In this document: positions 16,453 through 24,433 of the stretch, piece by piece
Position numbering within the stretch: the stretch's first letter is position 1
Layout of the letters: every line of letters begins with the position of its first letter
Origin: an uncultured Asticcacaulis sp.
Lineage (GTDB): Bacteria > Pseudomonadota > Alphaproteobacteria > Caulobacterales > Caulobacteraceae
Assembly: GCA_946482045.1 (NCBI GenBank)
Contig: CAMLPZ010000024.1
Location: 1-24,649 of the forward strand
Direction: 5' to 3'
DNA length: 24,649 nt
Notes under the pieces: model-generated
The model's input: the letters and a program-made list of their open reading frames with translations, nothing else
Told to the model about the DNA's origin: nothing
The model's database searches: none
Translations under genes and position numbers: made by a program

Positions 16453-17634
16453 ATGAAATTTGACAAACAAGTGCGCGATCGCGTCATTCTGTCGGCCTTC
16501 CTGGCCTTGGCTGTCGCTGCGTGCGGCGGCGGGTCGTCCGGTTCGGTATCAACGCCTCCGCCACCACCGCCTCCGCCTCCGCCCCCCCAACTGGCGGCCG
16601 TCACCACGGCCCAGCTTGGCAGGGGCTGGAACATCGGCAATACGCTTGAGTCGCTGAATGATTACGGCAAGCCCCACACGACCTCGCAGGAGACCGTTTT
16701 CGGCAATCCGGCGGTAAACCAGCAATTGCTGAACGCTGTCGCGGCCGCTGGCTTCAAGAGCGTGCGTATTCCGGTCGAGTGGGCGCAATATATCGACAGC
16801 TCCGGGAACGTCACTCCGTCCTGGATCGCCCGGGTCAAGCAAGTGGTCGATATGGCCCGTAACGCCGGGCTCTACGTCATCATCAATCAGCATAAGAGCG
16901 ACTGGTACAACCCGACAGCTGCGAACCAGGTTGCCGGCAACGCCGCATACAAAAAATTGTGGACCCAGATCGCGACCGAATTCAAGGATTATGACAACCA
17001 CTTGCTGTTCGCAGGCACCAACGAAATCCACGTCGACTATGGCGTGCCGTCGGCGGAAAACTGCACGGTCCAGGCGGGCTTCAATCAGGCGTTCGTCGAT
17101 GCGGTGCGCGCGACCGGCGGCAACAATGCGTCGCGAACTTTGGTATTCCAGGGTTATAATACCAATATCGACCATACGATTAGTGTGTGCGGCGCACCTG
17201 TGCCAGCCGACACGATCAGCGGCAGGCTGATGATGGAGTTTCATTATTACGATGGCTACAACTTCACCCTGAACGACAAGAGCGCGATCTGGCAATGGGG
17301 TTCGATCGCGACCGATCCCACAGCAAGGGAAGCGTGGGACAACGAGGCACATGTCGACGACCAGTTCGACAAGGCGAAGGCCGCCTACGCCGACAAGGGC
17401 ATCCCCGTCATCATTGGCGAATACTGCGCGATGTCGAAGACCGAGTATGATCCATCGCTGAAGTATAGGGACTATTGGGCGAAGTACGTCACCGCATCCG
17501 CGATCCGGCACGGCTTCGCGCCCTTCTACTGGGACGCCGGCGCCTATCCAAATCACTCGTGCGGCCTCTTCGACCGCACCACCGGTGCCGACTATACACC
17601 ATCGACCATTGCCGCGGTCTTCGCCGCGCCCTAG
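16453..17634 (+). CDS. GH5 endoglucanase/xyloglucanase-like lipoprotein with poly-proline linker
   Basis: The 393-residue protein has a lipoprotein signal ending at Cys24 (AVAAC), a short Gly/Ser stretch, 11 consecutive prolines (35-45) as a stiff linker, and a GH5 domain (about 50-390). GWNIGNTLES, ETVFGNP and FKSVRIPVEW mark the family, with the acid/base Glu191 in GTNEI (the common NEP is NEI here) and the nucleophile Glu323 in IIGEY. It resembles subfamily 4, as does its paralogue at 12845. It is probably anchored to the outer membrane, cutting the polymer backbone before import. GGGAG at 16441-16445 supports the start, and the 38-base gap to the GH43 gene indicates co-transcription. Confidence 0.92.
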   Translation: MKFDKQVRDRVILSAFLALAVAACGGGSSGSVSTPPPPPPPPPPPQLAAVTTAQLGRGWNIGNTLESLNDYGKPHTTSQETVFGNPAVNQQLLNAVAAAGFKSVRIPVEWAQYIDSSGNVTPSWIARVKQVVDMARNAGLYVIINQHKSDWYNPTAANQVAGNAAYKKLWTQIATEFKDYDNHLLFAGTNEIHVDYGVPSAENCTVQAGFNQAFVDAVRATGGNNASRTLVFQGYNTNIDHTISVCGAPVPADTISGRLMMEFHYYDGYNFTLNDKSAIWQWGSIATDPTAREAWDNEAHVDDQFDKAKAAYADKGIPVIIGEYCAMSKTEYDPSLKYRDYWAKYVTASAIRHGFAPFYWDAGAYPNHSCGLFDRTTGADYTPSTIAAVFAAP

Positions 17635-17647
17635 GGCGCATCGCTTT

Positions 17648-17660
17648 CTGGTCAGACCAG
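17648..17660. promoter_or_regulatory. FadR/GntR-type operator candidate upstream of GH27
   Basis: CTGGTC-A-GACCAG is a perfect 13-base dyad in the 90-base gap between the GH5 stop and the GH27 start. It matches the TGGTCnGACCA core recognised by E. coli FadR-type GntR regulators. No T-run follows, so it is not an intrinsic terminator. Confidence 0.45.
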
Positions 17661-17724
17661 CGGTGTCAATGGACCCTTCCAGATCGTGGAGGACCGCTAC
17701 CATCCACATGTTAAAGGGATTGAT

Positions 17725-18951
17725 ATGAACAAACGTATGGCGCAGGTCGTGTTAGGCATCCTGTTGGGGGCCGCCGCCTGCGGCAATAGCTGGGCTCAAA
17801 AGGCTGAAGGCCTGGCCATGACCCCGCAAATGGGCTGGAACAGCTGGAACAAATTTGCCTGCGATATCGACGAGCGCCTGATCCGCGAGACCGCCGATGC
17901 CATGGTCGCGTCGGGGTTGCGCGACGCCGGCTACGCGTACGTGAACATTGACGATTGCTGGCAGGGCCAGCGCGACGCCGATGGCAACATCCACCCCGAC
18001 CCCACGCGCTTCCCCTCCGGCATAAAGGCGCTGGCGGACTATGTTCATAGCAAGGGACTCAAGCTGGGCATCTACTCGGACGCCGGCGCGACTACCTGCG
18101 GCGGCCGTCCCGGCAGCCGCGGCTACGAGTATCAGGATGCGCGGACCTATGCGAGCTGGGGCATCGATTACGTCAAGTACGACTGGTGCAACACCCCGGG
18201 CATGAGCCCCGAACCGGCCTACACGACGATGCGCGACGCGATCGCCAAGGCGGGCCGTCCGATGGTGTTCAGCATATGCGAATGGGGCATCGGCAAGCCG
18301 TGGGAATGGGGCGGCAAGGTTGGCCATTCGTGGCGCACCACGCCCGATATCTATAATTGCTTCGACTGCGAGTACAATCCCGGCTTCTCGACGGGTCTGG
18401 GCGTGTTGCGCATCCTCGACAAGCAGGTAGGCCTGCGCAACTTCGCAGGGCCAGGCCATTGGAACGATATGGACATGCTCGAAGTGGGCAACGGCATGAG
18501 CGAGGATGAAGACCGCGCCCATCTGTCGATCTGGGCAATGATGGCCTCGCCCCTCATCCTGGGCAACGACTTGCGTTCTATGTCCGATTCGACCCGCCGC
18601 ATCCTGACTAACCCGGACGTGATCGCGGTGAGCCAAGACAAGCTGGGTGTGCAGGCGCTGCGCGTCATTGCCGACGGTCCGCTGGAAATCTATGCCAAGC
18701 CGCTCGACGGCGGCGAATGGGCGCTGATGTTCCTGAACCGCTCCAACCAGCCTCTCGATGTTCGCCATGACTGGAAGAAGCAAGTCCTGACCGATGACCT
18801 GAGCAGGCGGTCGGTCGATTTCAAGAAGAGTGTCTACCGCTGGTCCGACCTGTGGAGCAAGAAGACCGGCGACACCAGCGTCACACTCCAAGCGCGGCTG
18901 GCACCGCATAGCGTGCTGATGCTGCGCCTGACTGGCCCTGCGAAACCATAG
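17725..18951 (+). CDS. GH27 alpha-galactosidase, exported
   Basis: The 408-residue enzyme releases terminal alpha-galactose, for example from galactomannan or related side chains. The GH27 hallmarks are all present: MGWNSWN (36-42), NIDDCW (74-79), the nucleophile Asp153 in VKYDWC, the acid/base Asp208 in WRTTPDI, and the WNDMDMLEVG loop. The Asp-Asp pair in NIDDCW is kept, which favours alpha-galactosidase over the beta-L-arabinopyranosidases of this family. A C-terminal beta domain fills about 305-408. The N-terminus could be cut by signal peptidase I (SWA-QK, after 24) or lipidated at Cys19. The ATG at 17725 has AAAGGG six bases ahead; an upstream in-frame ATG (17686) would spoil the signal peptide. 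The preceding gap carries a FadR-like dyad. Confidence 0.93.
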   Translation: MNKRMAQVVLGILLGAAACGNSWAQKAEGLAMTPQMGWNSWNKFACDIDERLIRETADAMVASGLRDAGYAYVNIDDCWQGQRDADGNIHPDPTRFPSGIKALADYVHSKGLKLGIYSDAGATTCGGRPGSRGYEYQDARTYASWGIDYVKYDWCNTPGMSPEPAYTTMRDAIAKAGRPMVFSICEWGIGKPWEWGGKVGHSWRTTPDIYNCFDCEYNPGFSTGLGVLRILDKQVGLRNFAGPGHWNDMDMLEVGNGMSEDEDRAHLSIWAMMASPLILGNDLRSMSDSTRRILTNPDVIAVSQDKLGVQALRVIADGPLEIYAKPLDGGEWALMFLNRSNQPLDVRHDWKKQVLTDDLSRRSVDFKKSVYRWSDLWSKKTGDTSVTLQARLAPHSVLMLRLTGPAKP

Positions 18952-19024
18952 GGCGCGCCGCGCCGATTTGCGTCCGCCGCCCATCGTGGCGGCCTTCAAT
19001 GCTATTGCCTAAGAAAGACCTCGA

Positions 19025-20680
19025 ATGATTTCGCGCCTGCCTCAACCCACGACCTATAACTCGCCTTCAGGGCGCCGGACGGTCCAACGCGCTTCGAGGC
19101 GCCTGGCCTGCGCCCTGCTGTTGGGCATCGCCCTGCCGGCCAGCTTGCTGGCTGCCGAACCCGCGCCGGGCAGCAATCCGCTGCTTCGCGACGTATTCAC
19201 CGCCGACCCTGCGCCGATGGTGGTGGGCGACACCGCATACATCTATGTCGGTCGCGACGAGGCGAAGGGCGACGAGTTTTTCCGCATGAACGAATGGCGC
19301 GTCTATTCATCGCGAGACCTCAAGCAGTGGACGTCCCACGGCGCCATCATGAAGCCGACCGACTTCAGCTGGGCGGTGGGCGAAGCCTGGGCGTCACAGG
19401 CGGTGGAGCGCGACGGGCGCTTCTACTTTTACGCCACCATGACGCATGACGATACCCATCCGGGCAGGGCCATCGGCGTGGCGGTTGCCGACAATCCGCT
19501 CGGTCCCTTCAAGGACGCGCGCGGCTCGGCGCTGGTCAACGAACAGATGACGCCCGGCCCCTACGGATGGGACGACATCGATCCCACCGTCTTCGTCGAC
19601 GACGACGGCACGGCCTGGCTGGCCTGGGGCAACCCGGTGCTGCACCTGGCAAAGCTCAAGCCCAACATGACGGAGCTGGACGGGCCCATCGAGAATATCG
19701 CCCTGCCCAACTATACCGAGGGGCCGTGGCTGTCCAAGCGCCAGGGCCTTTACTACATGACCTATGCGGCGATGGCTCACCAAGGCGTGTGGGAGCACCT
19801 CGCCTACGCCACGGCGCCCAGCCCGCGCGGGCCATGGACCTATGGCGGCCTCATCACCGGTCCGGTCAAGAACAGCTATACCATCCATCCCGGCCTACTC
19901 GACTTTAAAGGCCAGTCCTATCTGCTGTATCACAACGGTACGTTGACCCTGCCCGACGGCCAGACCGGCGCCGGCGCGCGCCGCAGCGTCACCATCGAAT
20001 ACCTGCACTACGGCGCCGACGGCAGCATCCTGCCCATCACGCAGACGGAGGCTGGTATCAGCGTGCCGCCCCCGCCCGCCGCGCCTGCGCCGGCCATCGA
20101 CCATGGCCGCTCGGACCCTACCGTGCGCGTGCAGCAATTCGCGCAAGGCTATCCGACCGCGTGGCCGGGCATGCCAGCGTTGGCATCGGTGACCGACCCC
20201 TTCAACCAGGCGCCGGAGCCCGTGGGCTTCAACCGTGACGGCGGCGTCAGCCGCATCGCGCAGACCTTCGTGCCAACCGCCGATATTGCCCTTGCACGCA
20301 TCAGCCTCTACGCGGGCGACGGCCTCGGCACCGGTGACGGGCGATCGCTGCGGCTGTCGCTGCGAGAACTGGGCGCAGCGGAAGGCATCGGCGGCGGTAG
20401 CGAAAAGCTCGGCGCCCCAGGCGGTCTGGCCATCGCCTATCAACCCCAGGGCGCGGGCCTGCTGAGCTTCGATCTGACCACCGCCAAGCCTGTCGTGCTG
20501 AAGGCAGGGCGCCGCTACGTGCTGGAACTGAGTGGCGAACGCCAGGCGCTCACGGCCTATCTGCGTGCCAGCCGCAGCGACGTCTATGCTGCCGGCGCCG
20601 CGCACGGGGACGGCCAGCCGCTCAAGGACAAGTCTGGTGCCTCCATCGACTTCGCCTTTGCCACCTACGCCAGGCCATGA
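19025..20680 (+). CDS. Exported GH43 hydrolase with C-terminal beta-sandwich domain
   Basis: The 551-residue enzyme is a second, divergent GH43. Its signal region runs to about residue 44 (ASLLAA-EP) behind a long basic N-terminus. Catalytic positions are the base Asp61 in FTADPAPM, Asp186 in DIDPTVFVDDDG, and general acid Glu232 in YTEGPW. The GH43 domain covers about 50-350. A Pro/Ala linker (VPPPPAAPAPA) leads to an unassigned beta-rich domain (about 370-551) that looks like a galactose-binding-type sandwich. Likely activity is arabinofuranosidase or xylosidase; a specific subfamily cannot be set. The DNA is visibly richer in G and C at third positions than the TonB receptor gene. The start has only a weak ribosome site and lies 73 bases after GH27. 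Confidence 0.88.
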   Translation: MISRLPQPTTYNSPSGRRTVQRASRRLACALLLGIALPASLLAAEPAPGSNPLLRDVFTADPAPMVVGDTAYIYVGRDEAKGDEFFRMNEWRVYSSRDLKQWTSHGAIMKPTDFSWAVGEAWASQAVERDGRFYFYATMTHDDTHPGRAIGVAVADNPLGPFKDARGSALVNEQMTPGPYGWDDIDPTVFVDDDGTAWLAWGNPVLHLAKLKPNMTELDGPIENIALPNYTEGPWLSKRQGLYYMTYAAMAHQGVWEHLAYATAPSPRGPWTYGGLITGPVKNSYTIHPGLLDFKGQSYLLYHNGTLTLPDGQTGAGARRSVTIEYLHYGADGSILPITQTEAGISVPPPPAAPAPAIDHGRSDPTVRVQQFAQGYPTAWPGMPALASVTDPFNQAPEPVGFNRDGGVSRIAQTFVPTADIALARISLYAGDGLGTGDGRSLRLSLRELGAAEGIGGGSEKLGAPGGLAIAYQPQGAGLLSFDLTTAKPVVLKAGRRYVLELSGERQALTAYLRASRSDVYAAGAAHGDGQPLKDKSGASIDFAFATYARP

Positions 20681-20761
20681 TCAAGACGCGGATTGCCGCC
20701 ATGGTGGATAATACAGCCGAACCACGGCCAAAATTTGTACGACAAAGGATAAGGGCCGCCC

Positions 20762-20775
20762 TATTAGCGTTACCA
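20762..20775. promoter_or_regulatory. LacI-family operator candidate upstream of the DUF1593 gene
   Basis: TATTAGCGTTACCA fits the general LacI/GalR operator TGnTAnCGnTAnCA at nine of ten fixed positions. It is also close to the Caulobacter XylR site as I remember it (TGTTAGCGCTACCA). It lies 42 bases before the chosen GTG start. A second dyad, TTTGT-ACG-ACAAA, is at 20734-20746. Confidence 0.5.
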
Positions 20776-20817
20776 AAAGGTCACGTCATTGTTAAGGGGC
20801 ACAACAGGAGCGGAAAC

Positions 20818-22266
20818 GTGTTGAAAAAGATTTTGATGGCGACGGCAGCGGCCGTCATGGTTATCGCTGCAGCACCGCATGGAATGGCGGCAGTGACAAA
20901 ATCAGACAAGGCGCGGCTGATTGTCTTGACCGATATCGAAGCCGATCCGGACGACTCGCAATCGCTGGTGCGCTTGCTGCTCTATTCGAGTGAAATCGAC
21001 ATAGAGGCGATCATCGCCACGACGTCCGTGCATCAGAAGACTATGGTGGCGCCAGGCACGATTCGGCGCACGATCGAAGCCTATGGCAAGGTGCAGCCGA
21101 ACCTGTTGAAGCACGAGGCGGGCTTTCCTGATGCCGCGAACCTGTTGGCGCGGGTAAGCGAAGGTCCGGCAGTCTATGGCATGGCCGCCGTTGGCGATGG
21201 CAAGGAATCGCCGGGTTCGCAGCGCATCGTGCAGATCTTGGATAAGGCCGACGATCGGCCGGTGTGGGTGGCGGTGTGGGGCGGCCCCAATACGCTGGCA
21301 CAGGCGCTGTATACGATCCGCAAGAGCCGGTCGACGGCGGAGGCAGCGCGGCTGATCGCCAAGCTCAGGGTCTATACGATCTCCGATCAAGACGACAGTG
21401 GCGCGTGGATGCGCAAGACGTTTCCGGAGCTGTACTATGTGGTGAGCCCAGGCGGCTATGGCGCGGCGACCTGGACCGGGATCATGCATGTAGAGCCGGG
21501 GCTCGATAATAGCGAGATCAGCAATGGTTGGCTTCGGGACAATATCCAGCAGGGGCACGGGCCGCTGGGGTTGATGTACCCGGATGTCGGCTACGGCATG
21601 GAAGGCGATACGCCGACGTTTCTGTGGCTGATCCCCAATGGACTGAATGCGCCCGATCATCCCGACTGGGGGGGATGGGGCGGCCGGTATAAGAGCTACA
21701 TACCGCAGATGGCGGACACGGACCCGAAAGGCTTCACCGGCGGGGTGCCTATAGAAGCCGAGACGCGGCCGATCTGGACCAATGCGATCGACACTTACAC
21801 ACCCCACGTGGCGGCGGACTATGGGCGGGCTGTCGCGCCGGCGAGTGTGACATCGACGGGCTACAGGACGACGCTGTGGCGGTGGCGGAAGGATTTCCAG
21901 AACGACTTCGCCGCGCGGATGGACTGGACGATCAAGCCCTATTGGGAGGCCAATCATCCGCCGGTGGTCAGGCTGGGGCATGCCGATCATTTCACGGTCA
22001 AGTCGGGTGAAACGTTCTGGCTGAGTGCGGCCGGGTCGAGCGATCCGGACGGGGATAATCTCAGCTATCTGTGGTTCAACTATGTCGAGGCGGGCAGCCT
22101 GGCCAAGCCGATTGCCCCTAACTGGGCGGAAAACCTGTACCGGGTGCCCGTCACGGCGCCGGCAGTGAGCAAGCCCGAGACGGCGCATTTTATTTTGAAG
22201 GTCACCGACAAGGGGCCTCCACCGCTGACGCGGTACGCGCGCGTCATCGTTACGATCGTGCCGTGA
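20818..22266 (+). CDS. Sde182-like (DUF1593) exported protein with nucleoside-hydrolase-like domain
   Basis: The 482-residue protein has a signal peptide (about 1-24, GMA-AV). A nucleoside-hydrolase-like domain (about 30-300) follows, with the acidic cluster DIEADPDD (39-46) where true nucleoside hydrolases have DTDPGxDD. The C-terminal part includes a beta-sandwich of PKD-like character (about 390-482, with AAGSSDPDGDNLSYLW). The family is named after Sde182, annotated as cellulose-binding, and is common in plant-polysaccharide loci; its reaction is not established to my knowledge. The start is GTG at 20818, with AGGAG at 20806-20810 and a proper signal peptide. The longer frame from an ATG at 20677, overlapping the GH43 stop, has no export signal and is rejected. 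The 137-base gap before it carries a LacI-type operator. Confidence 0.82.
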   Translation: MLKKILMATAAAVMVIAAAPHGMAAVTKSDKARLIVLTDIEADPDDSQSLVRLLLYSSEIDIEAIIATTSVHQKTMVAPGTIRRTIEAYGKVQPNLLKHEAGFPDAANLLARVSEGPAVYGMAAVGDGKESPGSQRIVQILDKADDRPVWVAVWGGPNTLAQALYTIRKSRSTAEAARLIAKLRVYTISDQDDSGAWMRKTFPELYYVVSPGGYGAATWTGIMHVEPGLDNSEISNGWLRDNIQQGHGPLGLMYPDVGYGMEGDTPTFLWLIPNGLNAPDHPDWGGWGGRYKSYIPQMADTDPKGFTGGVPIEAETRPIWTNAIDTYTPHVAADYGRAVAPASVTSTGYRTTLWRWRKDFQNDFAARMDWTIKPYWEANHPPVVRLGHADHFTVKSGETFWLSAAGSSDPDGDNLSYLWFNYVEAGSLAKPIAPNWAENLYRVPVTAPAVSKPETAHFILKVTDKGPPPLTRYARVIVTIVP

Positions 22267-22323
22267 AGATTTCGATCTTCGCACAATCGAGGAAACGCCG
22301 GAAAGATCGTTCAACGTTATTGT

Positions 22324-22350
22324 CTCTGACCCTTTTAACTCTGACCCTTT
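22324..22350 (+). repeat. Tandem 12-base direct repeat before the last GH43
   Basis: CTCTGACCCTTT occurs at 22324-22335 and again at 22339-22350, a 15-base period, in the 5' untranslated region of the GH43 gene. Read on the - strand it is AAAGGGTCAGAG. Confidence 0.8.
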
Positions 22351-22367
22351 ACCTTCGGAGACAGAAT

Positions 22368-24017
22368 ATGGACAAACACCCTAAGAGCCTGAGCCGCGCC
22401 TCCGCCCGTCGCATAAGCCGCCCGATTTTGTTCATGATGGCCCTCGTCCTTGCCTCCGTCGCGTCTCACGCCGTTCCGTCGGAACAGCCGGCAAAGGCGG
22501 CGCCTGCCCACAATCCCCTTATCTGGGCCGACGTCCCGGACATAGCCATTATCCGTGTCGGAAAAACCTATTATATGAGCAGCACGACGATGCACATGAG
22601 CCCGGGCCTCCCGATCATGACGTCGACGGACCTGGTCAACTGGCGGATGGCCTCCTACGCCTATGAAACCCTGGCCGACAACGACGCCCTCAACCTCAAA
22701 AACGGCAAGAATGCCTATGGTGAAGGCTCCTGGGCCAGCAGCCTGCGTTACCACGACGGTGTGTTCCACGCCTCGACCTTCTCCGCTAGCACGGGACGCA
22801 CCCACATCTACACCACGCGGGACCCGCAGCGAGGCCCGTGGAAAGAGACGAGTTTCGAGCCCTCGCTAGGTGACCACAGCCTGTTCTTCGACGACGACGG
22901 TCGCGTCTACATGGTTCACGGGGGCGGCCGCATTACGCTCACCGAGATGCAACCCGATCTCTCCGGCATCAAGCCCGGCGGCGTGAACAAGGTCATCGTC
23001 GAAAACGTGAACGCCCAGTTCGGCGCCGACCAGGGCGGGCTCAAAGGCGAGGGCTCGCAGCTTTTCAAAGCCAACGGCCGCTACTATCTCTTCAACATCG
23101 CCTCGCCGGGGAGCCGCTGGGCGCGCAGCGTCATCATCCACCGCGCCGACGCAATCGACGGTCCTTACGAGGGGCGCCTCGCGCTCGATGATCGCGGTAT
23201 CGCCCAGGGCGGCCTCATCGATACCCCGGAAGGCAAATGGTATGCCTATCTTTTCAAAGACAACGGCGCTGTCGGTCGCATCCCCTACCTGGTGCCCGTG
23301 ACCTGGAATGACGGCTGGCCCGTGCTCGGCCAGGACGGCAAGGTGCCGATGACGCTCGACATCCCAGCCGGCGGACAGGGTGCCTCCGGCGTATCCGGCA
23401 TCGTCGCTTCCGACGAATTCGACCGCCGACCCGGCGCCCCCAAGCTGCCGCTCGCCTGGCAGTGGAATCACAATCCCGAGCCGCGTTACTGGTCGCTCAC
23501 CAAGCGCCCCGGCTACCTGAGCTTCGTCACCAACCGGGTGGTTTCCGCTCTGCTTGAGGCTCCGAATACCCTCTCTCAGCGCACCTTTGGACCCGGCAGT
23601 TCCGCCACCACTCGCATCGACGTGAGCGGCATGAAGGACGGCGACTATGCAGGCCTCGCCGTGTTTCAGAAACTATATGGGTTTGTGGGCGTAAAGATGA
23701 GCGGCGGCGTCAGTTCTCTCGTCATGGTGAGCGCCGATTCCGACAAGCCCGAGGAGATCGCCTCCATTCCCCTCTCTGGCAAAACCGTTCATCTGAGGGT
23801 CGAATGCGACTTTGACCCCGCGCCTGAGGTCGCCCGTTTTTCCTACAGCCTCGACGGCAAAACCTGGACCCCCATTGGTCGCCCCTCGCGCCTGACCTAC
23901 ACCTTCCCGCACTTCATGGGTTATCGCTTCGCGCTCTTTTACTATTCGACCAAGACCACCGGCGGCCGCGTCGATTTTGACTACTACCGGATCGGGCCAA
24001 GCAGCAGCTCCCGCTGA
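22368..24017 (+). CDS. Exported GH43 arabinofuranosidase/xylosidase (subfamily 12-like)
   Basis: The 549-residue enzyme has a signal peptide with a basic start and a hydrophobic core at about 19-35 (SHA-VP). Its GH43 domain (about 47-340) carries the base Asp55 in WADVPDI, Asp169 in LGDHSLFFDDDG and the general acid Glu228 in GEGSQLF. The block MSSTTMHMSPGLPIMTSTDLVNW is typical of GH43 subfamily 12 and is shared with the GH43 at 14318. A GH43_C2-type beta-sandwich (about 375-545) completes it; unlike its paralogue it has no trefoil-like tail. The ATG at 22368 has CGGAG seven bases ahead; the longer open frame from 22263 would run through the tandem repeat and bury the signal peptide, so it is rejected. 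No clear terminator follows. Confidence 0.9.
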   Translation: MDKHPKSLSRASARRISRPILFMMALVLASVASHAVPSEQPAKAAPAHNPLIWADVPDIAIIRVGKTYYMSSTTMHMSPGLPIMTSTDLVNWRMASYAYETLADNDALNLKNGKNAYGEGSWASSLRYHDGVFHASTFSASTGRTHIYTTRDPQRGPWKETSFEPSLGDHSLFFDDDGRVYMVHGGGRITLTEMQPDLSGIKPGGVNKVIVENVNAQFGADQGGLKGEGSQLFKANGRYYLFNIASPGSRWARSVIIHRADAIDGPYEGRLALDDRGIAQGGLIDTPEGKWYAYLFKDNGAVGRIPYLVPVTWNDGWPVLGQDGKVPMTLDIPAGGQGASGVSGIVASDEFDRRPGAPKLPLAWQWNHNPEPRYWSLTKRPGYLSFVTNRVVSALLEAPNTLSQRTFGPGSSATTRIDVSGMKDGDYAGLAVFQKLYGFVGVKMSGGVSSLVMVSADSDKPEEIASIPLSGKTVHLRVECDFDPAPEVARFSYSLDGKTWTPIGRPSRLTYTFPHFMGYRFALFYYSTKTTGGRVDFDYYRIGPSSSSR

Positions 24018-24430
24018 TTAGGGAAGGACAACCCTCGGCGACTTCAGTTGGCCTTTGTTGATCACGCTAATCTAAGGGCGGCTAGGAAAAGAAGGTGTCC
24101 TTCGGGTTCGACAGAATGCAATAACTGCCTGAGGCTGTGCTGATGTGTCGATAAATGTAATTGGAGTTGCAAAGAGCGCGTTGGCATATTGCCGGTCGGA
24201 ATATCCAAGCGTGCAATTAAATTGCATCCATCCGGTTTGCTCGAGTGTAGTGCTGCATTCGAGCAGCATTTGGCGCGGCCGCGAAGCTGCTCAGCCACCA
24301 GGTCTCGCGCACCGCGCTTCCCGAAACCGAAAATCATCGCTCGCCCTCGGGAGCATAATTTGCTCTCAACAGTCGATCTGTGGTCAATCAATTCCTGGTG
24401 GAACTTTCGGGCCTTTCAGGCTAAATTGAT
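24018..24430. other. Intergenic stretch without a convincing gene
   Basis: Short open frames occur on both strands (for example 24062-24391 on -, 24145-24429 on +), but none has a good ribosome site, signal peptide or recognisable motif. Two dyads stand out: TGCAATT-A-AATTGCA (24212-24226) and a 10-base-pair stem, TGCTCGAGTG with CATTCGAGCA (24238-24265), with one G-U wobble on the + strand. It may hold the end of the polysaccharide locus and the flank of a mobile element. Confidence 0.5.
24238..24265 (+). other. Ten-base-pair hairpin downstream of the GH43 gene
   Basis: TGCTCGAGTG (24238-24247) pairs with CATTCGAGCA (24256-24265) around an eight-base loop. The G-U pair exists only on the + strand. 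No T-run follows, so a terminator role for the GH43 transcript is weak. Confidence 0.4.
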
Positions 24431-24433
24431 CCC

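Noticed and set aside
18976..18993. GCCGCC/GGCGGC hairpin between GH27 and GH43
   Set aside because: Six base pairs with no T-run in very GC-rich DNA; not separable from chance.
20677..20817. Possible longer DUF1593 start at an ATG overlapping the GH43 stop
   Set aside because: The extra 47 residues carry no signal peptide, and the GTG at 20818 has AGGAG at the right distance followed by a proper signal peptide.
24062..24391. Open frames on both strands in the gene-free stretch (also 24072-24269 and 24145-24429)
   Set aside because: No ribosome site, no motif, and no coding-like pattern; not enough to call a gene or a pseudogene.
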